Source: Alphaproteobacteria bacterium
GTDB taxonomy: Bacteria > Pseudomonadota > Alphaproteobacteria > Rhodobacterales > Rhodobacteraceae
Direction of reading: 5' to 3'
Assembly: GCA_030424705.1 (NCBI GenBank)
Contig: JAUHWJ010000196.1
Coordinates: forward strand, 1-5,239
Length of the DNA stretch: 5,239 nt
The position numbers were made by a program, and so were the translations under genes. Below, one piece after another: positions 1-5,028 of the stretch; within the stretch, counting starts at the first letter, position 1, and every line of letters begins with the position of its first letter. Under the pieces are notes generated by a model, which had not been told where the DNA came from, made no database searches, and saw only the letters and a program-made list of their open reading frames with translations.

Positions 1-229
1 CGGCGCCTTCGAGAGCGAGGCGGTGGCCGAGGCGCAATGGGCGGCGATCCGCGGGGGCAACGCCGATCTTCTCGGCCCGCTCGGCCGCGCGATCACCCCC
101 GTGCAGTCCGGCGGGCGGACGCTCTGGCGGCTTCGCGCCGGCCCGTTCGGAGAGGTGGCGGAGGCGGCGGCGCTCTGCCGCGCGCTCGCGCTCCGGCGGC
201 AGGACTGCATCGTGGCGCGGGCGAGATGA
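1..229 (+). CDS. SPOR-domain protein, C-terminal part (5' end outside window)
   Basis: The reading frame is open from the first bases of the window and ends with TGA at 227-229, leaving 75 C-terminal residues. They match the second half of a SPOR domain: a GAFESEA stretch as in the usual 'GxF.s...A' start, then a helix ending in QWAAI, the segment RTLWRLRAGPF, and a closing helix with ALCRAL and QDCIV. SPOR domains bind denuded glycan strands of septal peptidoglycan, so the full protein is probably anchored in the inner membrane or exported and acts at the division site or envelope. The N-terminal part, where a membrane anchor would be, is not visible. The stop codon overlaps the nagZ start (ATGA), which points to translational coupling with a peptidoglycan-recycling enzyme. 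A GTG at 23 is internal and not the real start. Family assignment is by motif only. Confidence 0.85.
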   Translation, partial: GAFESEAVAEAQWAAIRGGNADLLGPLGRAITPVQSGGRTLWRLRAGPFGEVAEAAALCRALALRRQDCIVARAR

Positions 230-1248
230 GCGCGCCCGCGGCGCTGATCCTCGGCTGCGCCGGCCCGGCGCTCGACCCCTGGGAAAGGGATTTCTTCCGG
301 GCGACGAATCCCTGGGGATTCATCATCTTCGCCCGCAATGTCGAGTCGCCGGCGCAACTCGCCGCGCTGACCGCCTCGCTGAGGGAGGCGGTGGGGCGGG
401 CGGCGCCGGTGCTGGTGGACCAGGAGGGCGGGCGCGTCGCGCGCCTCCGCCCGCCGCACTGGCGCGCCTATCCGCCGGTGCTTGCCGATGTGAAGGGCCG
501 GCCCCTGGAGGTTGCGGCCGAAATCCTCGCGCTCCGCTACCGGCTCATCGCGCATGACCTCAACGCGGCCGGGATCGACGTGAACTGCGCGCCCCTGCTC
601 GACGTCGCCGCCCCCGGGCTGACCGACGCGATCGGGGACCGGGCGCTTGGCGGCGAACCGGCGCTTGTGGCGGCGCTCGGCCGGGCCGTGCGGCGGGGGC
701 TGGAGGCGGGCGGGGTGCTCCCGGTCGTCAAGCATCTTCCGGGCTATGGCCGCGCGGCGGTTGACCCGCATCTCTCCCTCCCCGTCGTGAAGGCGCCGCT
801 CTCCGCGCTCACCGGCGATTTCGCCCCGTTCCACGCCCATCGCGACGCGCTGATGGGGATGACGGCGCATCTCCTGATCGAGGCAGTGGACCGTGAATAT
901 CCCGCCACCTTCTCCGGCCCCTGTATAGACCTGATCCGGGAGCGGATCGGCTTCGACGGCTTGCTGATGACGGACGACATCTCGATGGGCGCGCTCTCGG
1001 GCTCCATCGCGGAGCGGACGGAGGCGGCGCTCGGCGCAGGCTGTGACGTGGTTCTCCACTGCAACGGCGCCATGGCCGAGATGGAGGCGGCCGCCTCCGC
1101 CGCCCCGGCGCTGGAAGGCGCGGCGCTCAGGCGCGCCGAGGCGGTGGACGCCGCGCCGCGCAGGCCCGATCCGATTGATATCGAGGCGGTGGAGCGTCGG
1201 TATCTCGCGCTCCGCCCGACGCAGGACCGGGAGCCGCGCCATGCGTGA
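226..1248 (+). CDS. nagZ: beta-N-acetylhexosaminidase NagZ (glycoside hydrolase family 3)
   Basis: This 340-residue protein is the usual size for a single-domain Gram-negative NagZ. The enzyme removes GlcNAc from GlcNAc-1,6-anhydroMurNAc (peptide) in the cytoplasm during peptidoglycan recycling; the anhydroMurNAc products can signal to beta-lactamase regulators in some bacteria. Visible motifs are GFIIFARN (31-38), DQEGGRVARL (65-74, substrate contacts), the KHxPG signature at 169-173, the Asp180-x-His182 acid/base dyad, and TDDISMGAL (249-257) with Asp250 as the expected nucleophile. No signal peptide is seen. The start is the ATG inside the ATGA shared with the upstream stop. The same frame stays open further upstream, but that part overlaps the SPOR gene and lacks NagZ similarity. 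The signature deviates from the family pattern at two places: PGYG instead of PGHG, and D-P-H instead of D-[S/T]-H. The last 8 bases overlap scpA. Confidence 0.95.
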   Translation: MSAPAALILGCAGPALDPWERDFFRATNPWGFIIFARNVESPAQLAALTASLREAVGRAAPVLVDQEGGRVARLRPPHWRAYPPVLADVKGRPLEVAAEILALRYRLIAHDLNAAGIDVNCAPLLDVAAPGLTDAIGDRALGGEPALVAALGRAVRRGLEAGGVLPVVKHLPGYGRAAVDPHLSLPVVKAPLSALTGDFAPFHAHRDALMGMTAHLLIEAVDREYPATFSGPCIDLIRERIGFDGLLMTDDISMGALSGSIAERTEAALGAGCDVVLHCNGAMAEMEAAASAAPALEGAALRRAEAVDAAPRRPDPIDIEAVERRYLALRPTQDREPRHA

Positions 1249-2074
1249 CCAGAAGACCGGAACCGCTCCCGATTTCGAAGCGCCTGCGCCCTCGCTTCTG
1301 ACCGCCCCTCATGCAAGGGGCGAGGCGCCAGAGGCGCTGCTGGTTGATGTGGACGGGTTCGAGGGGCCGCTCGATCTCCTCCTCGCGCTCGCCCGATCGC
1401 AACGGGTGGACCTCCGGCGTGTCTCGATCCTCCAGCTCGCCGAACAATATCTCGCCTTCGTCGCCGCAGCGCGGCGGCTCCGGATCGAGCTGGCGGCGGA
1501 TTATCTCGTGATGGCGGCTTGGCTCGCCTGGCTGAAGTCCCGCCTCCTTCTGCCCCCGCCCGATCCGGAAGAGGGCCAGAGCGCGGAGGAGATGGCCGCT
1601 GAACTCGCCTGGCGGCTCGAGCGGCTGGAGGCAATGCGCAATGTCGGCGCGCGCCTCATGGCGCGGGATCAGCTGGGGCGGGACCGGTTCGCCCGCGGCG
1701 AGATCGAGGCGGTGGAGACGCGGCGCGACGTCGTCTGGACGGCCACGCTCGCCGATCTGCTGAAGGCCTATGCCCGCGTCAAGACGAAGGAGAGCTACGA
1801 GCCGCTCCATTTCAAGCGCCCTCCGGTCTATGCGCTGGAGGAGGCGGTGAAGCGCCTTTCCGCTCTTGTCGGCGGCGCGATGGAGTGGACGGAGCTTTCC
1901 GCCTGGCTGCCGCCCGAATGGCTCGGCGCGCCGGAGCGCCGGCGCAGCGCGGCGGCGAGCTGCTTCGCCGCTTCGCTGGAGCTCGTGAAGCGTGGCGAGG
2001 CGGAACTCAGGCAGGACGAGGCGTTCGGACCGTTGCGCCTCCGCGCGAGGAGGCGGGATGCCGCCCGCGCCTGA
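1241..2074 (+). CDS. scpA: segregation and condensation protein A (kleisin)
   Basis: This 277-residue protein is the kleisin of the SMC-ScpAB condensin, which bridges the SMC heads and organises and segregates the chromosome. The hallmark N-terminal segment DGFEGPLDLLLALA (38-51) is present, followed by the helix RRVSILQLAEQYLAF and the segment DYLVMAAWLAWLKSRLLLP. The C-terminal winged-helix part that contacts the SMC head is recognisable in CFAASLELVKRGEAELRQ followed by AFGPLRLR. About 35 residues precede the conserved domain, an extension without recognisable features. The ATG at 1241 has a GGGAG Shine-Dalgarno sequence at 1229-1233 with a 7-base spacing, and it overlaps the nagZ end by 8 bases. 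The 3' end overlaps scpB by 17 bases. No smc gene lies in the window, so the SMC partner must be encoded elsewhere. Confidence 0.96.
   Translation: MRDQKTGTAPDFEAPAPSLLTAPHARGEAPEALLVDVDGFEGPLDLLLALARSQRVDLRRVSILQLAEQYLAFVAAARRLRIELAADYLVMAAWLAWLKSRLLLPPPDPEEGQSAEEMAAELAWRLERLEAMRNVGARLMARDQLGRDRFARGEIEAVETRRDVVWTATLADLLKAYARVKTKESYEPLHFKRPPVYALEEAVKRLSALVGGAMEWTELSAWLPPEWLGAPERRRSAAASCFAASLELVKRGEAELRQDEAFGPLRLRARRRDAARA
2047..2053 (+). promoter_or_regulatory. Strong Shine-Dalgarno for scpB inside scpA
   Basis: GAGGAGG lies four bases before the ATG at 2058 and inside the last codons of scpA. It decides the scpB start. The competing in-frame ATG at 2130 (Met25) has only AGGAG at a three-base spacing and would cut off part of the N-terminal extension. 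Confidence 0.7.
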
Positions 2075-2723
2075 TGAGCCGGAGGACGGGGCGCTCTTCG
2101 CCGCTCCCCCCCTTTCAGAGCAGGAGCGAATGGTGGAGGCGCTGCTCTTCGCCTCCGCTGCGCCGATGACGACGCGGGAGATGGCGGAGCGGATGCCGCA
2201 TGGCTCCGACCCGGCCGAGGCGCTCGCCCGTCTCCGCAAGCGCTATGAGGGACGGGGGGTGGAGCTTCGCCGCGTGGGGCAGGGCTGGGCGATCCGCACG
2301 GCGGCGGACCTCGCCTTCCTCATGCGGCGGGAGCAGTCCGAGGCGCGCCGCCTCTCCCGCGCCGCAGTGGAGACTCTGGCGATCATCGCCTATCATCAGC
2401 CGGTCACACGCGCCGAGATCGAGGAGATTCGCGGCGTCTCGGTCTCCCGCGGAACGGTAGACATGCTGATCGAACTCGAATGGGTGCGCCTCGGGCGCCG
2501 GCGGATGACGCCGGGACGGCCCGTCACCTTCGTCACCACGGATGGTTTTCTCGACCATTTTGGCCTCGAGAGCCCGCGCGACCTGCCGGGTGTGAAGGAG
2601 TTACGCGACGCTGGTCTGCTCGACAACCGCGGCGCCGCGGCGGAGGCGGAAGACGAGGAAGAAGACGACGGCCCCCCCGAAGAGGGCCAGGAGGACATGT
2701 TCGGAGACGGGGGCGCGCGATGA
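2058..2723 (+). CDS. scpB: segregation and condensation protein B
   Basis: This 221-residue protein is the ScpB subunit, which dimerises and binds ScpA to control the SMC ATPase cycle. Two winged-helix domains are expected, at roughly 20-95 and 105-185. Recognisable segments are MVEALLFAS (25-33), the strongly conserved AIIAYHQPVTRAEIEEIRGV around Tyr112, GRPVTFVTTDGFLDHFGL and the LPGVKELRDAGLLD segment. The final 30 residues form a Gly/Ala/Glu/Asp-rich tail with an EDEEEDD run and an EDMFGD end; it is probably disordered. Acidic tails of this type are common in alphaproteobacterial ScpB, but the role is unknown to me. The start overlaps scpA by 17 bases, and the TGA overlaps the ATG of the next small gene (ATGA), so the three genes are probably translated in a coupled way. 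Confidence 0.96.
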   Translation: MPPAPDEPEDGALFAAPPLSEQERMVEALLFASAAPMTTREMAERMPHGSDPAEALARLRKRYEGRGVELRRVGQGWAIRTAADLAFLMRREQSEARRLSRAAVETLAIIAYHQPVTRAEIEEIRGVSVSRGTVDMLIELEWVRLGRRRMTPGRPVTFVTTDGFLDHFGLESPRDLPGVKELRDAGLLDNRGAAAEAEDEEEDDGPPEEGQEDMFGDGGAR

Positions 2724-2860
2724 TCCTGCGCCTGCTCCGCCGGCTCCTCCGACGGCCAAGACCAAAGCCAGTTCCGCGCCTCAAGCGAGGGGAGCGGAAG
2801 GGCGACGAGGTGCTCTATCCAACCGACCGCTATACCGAGGACATGCAGCCGAAGAAGTGA
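2720..2860 (+). CDS. 46-residue basic small protein of unknown function, coupled to scpB
   Basis: I do not recognise this protein. The 46-codon frame begins in the ATGA overlap with the scpB stop and has about 78% G or C at third codon positions by hand count, which supports real coding. The N-terminal 14 residues alternate Leu and Arg pairs (LRLLRRLLRR), which would give a strongly cationic amphipathic helix. A Pro/Lys/Arg-rich linker follows, then a less basic end with VLYPTDRYTEDM. In total there are 10 Arg, 5 Lys and 6 acidic residues, so the protein is clearly basic. There are no Cys residues and no hydrophobic stretch long enough to span the membrane. The helix could touch a membrane surface, nucleic acid or the acidic ScpB tail; these are inferences only. 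The stop codon lies inside the probable terminator stem. In relatives I would expect tatA after scpB, and this protein is not TatA-like. Confidence 0.6.
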   Translation: MILRLLRRLLRRPRPKPVPRLKRGERKGDEVLYPTDRYTEDMQPKK

Positions 2861-2900
2861 GCCGAGGAGGCCTCCACCTCGACTTCAGTTATATTTTTCT
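2854..2900 (+). terminator. Probable intrinsic terminator of the nagZ-scpAB operon
   Basis: GAAGT (2854-2858) pairs with ACTTC (2882-2886). After a left-side bulge of four bases, CGAGG (2863-2867) pairs with CCTCG (2877-2881), and GG/CC can close a small apical loop beyond an A-A mismatch. Two bases after the stem comes TTATATTTTTCT (2889-2900), the richest T stretch in the window. The stem includes the stop codon of the small gene. The bulge makes the stem imperfect, so confidence is moderate. Confidence 0.5.
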
Positions 2901-2965
2901 CCCGCCGCCTCAGGGTCTTGATCGCAAACTGCGCTGCGGCCAGATGATCGCGAGATGACGGTCCG

Positions 2966-3445
2966 ATGACCGGCCGTCCGCCAGCGGGAGCATGGCCTGA
3001 AGTGAGATCGACACATGTCGCCGTCCGGTCGACCGAAAGCCGCGGTCGCCACATCGTCTGCCGCGCGGCCATCCGATCGGGGGCTGTCATCGACCGGATA
3101 CCGGTGATCGTCGTGCCGCAGAAGGAAGTTGACCTCCTGCGTGTCACCGTTCTCTTCAACTATGTATTCGAATGGGACTCCGAGGAGCGCTACAAGCGCA
3201 CCAGGGACCTCGTTCAGTGCGACGGGCGCTACGGTCAGGGAGTCGCGCTCGGACTCATTTCCCTGTGCAACCATAGCGAGTCGCCGAACTCGGATTACGA
3301 ATTCGACTACGAGAACGACGTCATCGTCTGGCGCGCGCTGCGTAACATCGGGCCGGGTGAGGAAGTGACCCTGCACTACAAGGTTCCTATCTGGTTTGAA
3401 ATGCTCGATGAGCGCGAGGCCGAGCCACAGAAGGCGCTTGTCTGA
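2966..3445 (+). CDS. SET-domain protein, probable protein-lysine methyltransferase
   Basis: The 159-residue frame carries the C-terminal SET signature. LISLCNHSESPN (97-108) matches the NHS..PN motif that helps build the S-adenosylmethionine site and pseudoknot. ALRNIGPGEEVTLHY (124-138) matches the 'I..GEEl...Y' motif, whose Tyr138 would be the catalytic-site tyrosine. The N-terminal part SRGRHIVCRAAIRSGAVI (25-42) fits the first SET strand pair, but the usual GxG is degenerate (SRG). No pre-SET or post-SET cysteine cluster is present, as is common for compact bacterial SET proteins. Substrate is unknown. The start is uncertain: ATG 2966 has no clear Shine-Dalgarno, while GTG 3002 (Val13) has GGGAG 11 bases upstream and sits just before the conserved part. 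Hand-counted GC for 3121-3420 is about 58%, against roughly 70-80% in sampled stretches of nagZ and scpA, so recent acquisition is possible. Confidence 0.82.
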   Translation: MTGRPPAGAWPEVRSTHVAVRSTESRGRHIVCRAAIRSGAVIDRIPVIVVPQKEVDLLRVTVLFNYVFEWDSEERYKRTRDLVQCDGRYGQGVALGLISLCNHSESPNSDYEFDYENDVIVWRALRNIGPGEEVTLHYKVPIWFEMLDEREAEPQKALV

Positions 3446-3522
3446 CTGTTCCGATATGACCGAAAGTAGTCTTCGCTTCGCCTAAAGTCTTAAGGATTTC
3501 GGGCGATGAATCGCTCTGTCGG

Positions 3523-3555
3523 CGCTCCCATGTCCCCGTGACGGGAGACGGAGCG
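3523..3555 (+). promoter_or_regulatory. GC-rich stem-loop in the leader of the response regulator gene
   Basis: CGCTCC (3523-3528) pairs with GGAGCG (3550-3555), GTC (3532-3534) with GAC (3547-3549), and CCCG (3535-3538) with CGGG (3542-3545) around a TGA loop. That gives 13 base pairs interrupted by a three-base and a one-base bulge. No T-run follows, so it is not a standard intrinsic terminator. It ends six bases before the Shine-Dalgarno region and could affect translation, mRNA stability or protein binding. The function is inferred. Confidence 0.4.
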
Positions 3556-3561
3556 AAGCGC

Positions 3562-3569
3562 GAGGGAGG
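3562..3569 (+). promoter_or_regulatory. Shine-Dalgarno of the response regulator gene
   Basis: GAGGGAGG sits seven bases before the ATG at 3577. This selects that ATG over the in-frame GTG at 3538, which would lie within the leader stem-loop and add thirteen residues without any domain similarity. Confidence 0.7.
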
Positions 3570-3576
3570 CGGCGTC

Positions 3577-4071
3577 ATGCGGGATGAGGCGAAGTTCGCG
3601 GAGGCGGCATGGGCCCCGCCGGTCGATCTGGCGGAGGGTGCGCGGATCCTCGTGGTGGATGACGATGCGCCCTTCCGCCGCCTCGCCGCCCGCGCGCTTT
3701 CCGCCTGCGGACATGTCGTGATCGAGGCGGAGAGCGCGGAGGCGGCGCTGGACATCGTACGGCGCGGGCCGGTCGATCTCGCCGTCACTGATGTCGCGCT
3801 CCCCGGGCTCGACGGGCCGGACTGGCTGCGCGAGGCGCGGCGCGCCCGGCCCGATCTGCCGGCGGTGATCGTGTCCGGCTATCAGGAGAGCGTCGTGGCG
3901 GGCCGGTTCGCGCGCATCCCCGGCTCCGTTTTCCTGGAAAAACCGGCTCCGCTGGAGCGGCTGACACGCGCGGTGAGGACCGAACTCGCCCGCGCCGAAG
4001 CCGGGCGCCGGTTGACTCAGAGGCTTGCCCAGCAGGGGAACGGGTCCCCCGGCAGGGGCGTCGCCTCGTAG
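3577..4071 (+). CDS. Single-domain response regulator (REC only, CckA-receiver-like)
   Basis: The 164-residue protein is one receiver domain (about 22-140) plus short tails, with no DNA-binding or enzymatic output domain. All phosphorylation-site residues are present: acidic pair Asp28-Asp29 in ILVVDDDAPF, phospho-acceptor Asp72 in VTDVALPGLDGP, Ser100 in VIVSGY and Lys122 in FLEKP. The pairing of LDGP with VSGYQE and a late EKPAPLERL resembles the C-terminal receivers of hybrid kinases such as CckA more than OmpR-type regulators. Such proteins pass phosphate between kinases and phosphotransferases or act by protein-protein contact. The kinase partner is not in the window. The first 21 residues before the receiver and the last 20 are unremarkable. 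The 3' end overlaps the opposite-strand peptidase gene by 55 bases; the receiver fold should be complete before the overlap begins at about residue 147. Confidence 0.9.
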   Translation: MRDEAKFAEAAWAPPVDLAEGARILVVDDDAPFRRLAARALSACGHVVIEAESAEAALDIVRRGPVDLAVTDVALPGLDGPDWLREARRARPDLPAVIVSGYQESVVAGRFARIPGSVFLEKPAPLERLTRAVRTELARAEAGRRLTQRLAQQGNGSPGRGVAS

Positions 4072-5021
4072 ACGGCCCGCGCCACCGCCCGCGCGAGGCA
4101 GAAAGCGGCGGCGTGGCCTAGCGCCAGCATCTCGGCCGGACCAGCCGGCGCGGCGTTGAGCCCGGTCGATGCGGCGAAGACGAGATCGCCGTCGAATGGG
4201 GTGTGGGCCGGCGACAGCGCACGGGCGAGCCCGTCATGCGCCGCCCAGGCCATTCGCGTCGCCCCCGCTTTGTCCAGCGCGGCGTCAGTCGCGACCACCG
4301 CGATGGTCGTCGCCTCGCCTGCGCGCGGCAGGTCGAACTTGACGCGGAACGTCTCGGCAGGGCCGGGGGCCGCGGGCGCAGAGCCGAGGCCGCCGAACTC
4401 TCGCTCCATCTCCCAGGGGGCGGCCCAGAAATGGCGCGTTCCAGGAACGACGGCCGAGCCAAGCGCATTCACCGCGACGATCGCGCCGACCGTCACGCCC
4501 GAAGGCAGCGCGAGCGAAGCGGAGCCAAGTCCGCCGCGGAGACCCGCCGTTGTCGCCCCGGCCCCGGCCCCGGCGGTTCCGAGCTTGAAGGCGTCCGAGG
4601 CGGCGGCGAAGGCGGCGCGGCCAAGGGTGGGGTAGGGGTTCGCCGTCCAGTTCTTCGCTCCTCCATTCGCAAGGTCGAAGAGGATTGCCGTGGGGGCGAT
4701 GGGCACGTGTGTTCCCCCCGCCGGATGCCCCCGCCCTGCGGCGCGCAGCGCCTCCATCACGCCATCCGCCGCCGCGAGCCCGAAGGCCGAGCCGCCGGAG
4801 AGGACGAGTGCGTCCACGGCCGGTACAAGCTTGTCCGGCGCGAGAAGGTCCGTCTCCCGCGTCCCCGGCGCGCCGCCCATCACCGCGACGCCGGCGACGA
4901 AGGGCTTCGCCGCGGTCACGACGGTGACGCCGGTCTTGACCGCGAGATCCTCCGAATTACCGACGAGAAGCCCCGGCACGTCCGTCAGGAGATTTCGTGG
5001 ACCGGGGCGAAAGGCGGTCAT
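4017..5021 (-). CDS. P1-family peptidase (DmpA/NylC-type N-terminal nucleophile hydrolase)
   Basis: The 334-residue protein fits the P1/S58 family, whose precursors cut themselves into an alpha and a beta chain and then act as aminopeptidases, beta-aminopeptidases or amide hydrolases. Recognisable are NLLTDVPGLLVGN near the start, LSGGSAFGLAAADGV (74-88), GLRGGLGSAS (160-169), VNALGS (184-189), and the segment ATTIAVVATDAAL (237-249). Thr238 is the expected nucleophile released by cleavage after Ala237; Asp277 and Asp279 in FDGDLVF lie 39 and 41 residues later, the spacing I recall for the NylC triad (Thr267, Asp306, Asp308). The chains would be about 237 and 97 residues. No signal peptide is visible, so it is probably cytoplasmic. 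The ATG at 5021 is preferred because homologues start at this point; an in-frame GTG at 5045 would overlap the upstream gene by 17 bases. The natural substrate cannot be predicted. Confidence 0.9.
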   Translation of the reverse strand: MTAFRPGPRNLLTDVPGLLVGNSEDLAVKTGVTVVTAAKPFVAGVAVMGGAPGTRETDLLAPDKLVPAVDALVLSGGSAFGLAAADGVMEALRAAGRGHPAGGTHVPIAPTAILFDLANGGAKNWTANPYPTLGRAAFAAASDAFKLGTAGAGAGATTAGLRGGLGSASLALPSGVTVGAIVAVNALGSAVVPGTRHFWAAPWEMEREFGGLGSAPAAPGPAETFRVKFDLPRAGEATTIAVVATDAALDKAGATRMAWAAHDGLARALSPAHTPFDGDLVFAASTGLNAAPAGPAEMLALGHAAAFCLARAVARAVYEATPLPGDPFPCWASL

Positions 5022-5028
5022 CTTGCGC

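Noticed and set aside
744..2239. Long minus-strand open frames across nagZ, scpA and scpB (up to 370 codons)
   Set aside because: Their composition is Arg/Ala/Pro-rich as expected for antisense of GC-rich genes, and the plus-strand genes are clearly identified.
2720..2860. The small gene after scpB as tatA, expected from synteny in related bacteria
   Set aside because: No hydrophobic transmembrane segment and no TatA FG motif; the N-terminus is Arg-rich.
2919..2948. TTGATC ... GATGAT as a possible promoter for the SET gene
   Set aside because: The -35 match is fair, but the -10 match is poor with an 18-base spacing; no independent support.
2885..3376. Long open frame of 163 codons on the minus strand opposite the SET gene
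   Set aside because: The plus-strand frame has specific SET motifs; the antisense frame shows no recognisable domain and ends without clear ribosome binding. Long shadow frames are expected at this GC content.
3461..3475. Hairpin CGAA(A)G-TAGT-CTTCG after the SET gene as its terminator
   Set aside because: The stem is only five pairs with a bulge and is not followed by a T-run; I see no convincing terminator for the SET gene.
3490..3512. TTAA at 3490-3493 as a CtrA half-site and GAATC at 3508-3512 as a CcrM methylation site upstream of the response regulator
   Set aside because: The second TTAA of a CtrA box is missing on either side, and GANTC sites also occur elsewhere in the window. Single short matches are not evidence.
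4035..4049. GGGGA-ACGGG-TCCCC hairpin in the convergent overlap as a bidirectional terminator
   Set aside because: Five base pairs without a T-tract on either strand; lies in coding sequence of both genes.
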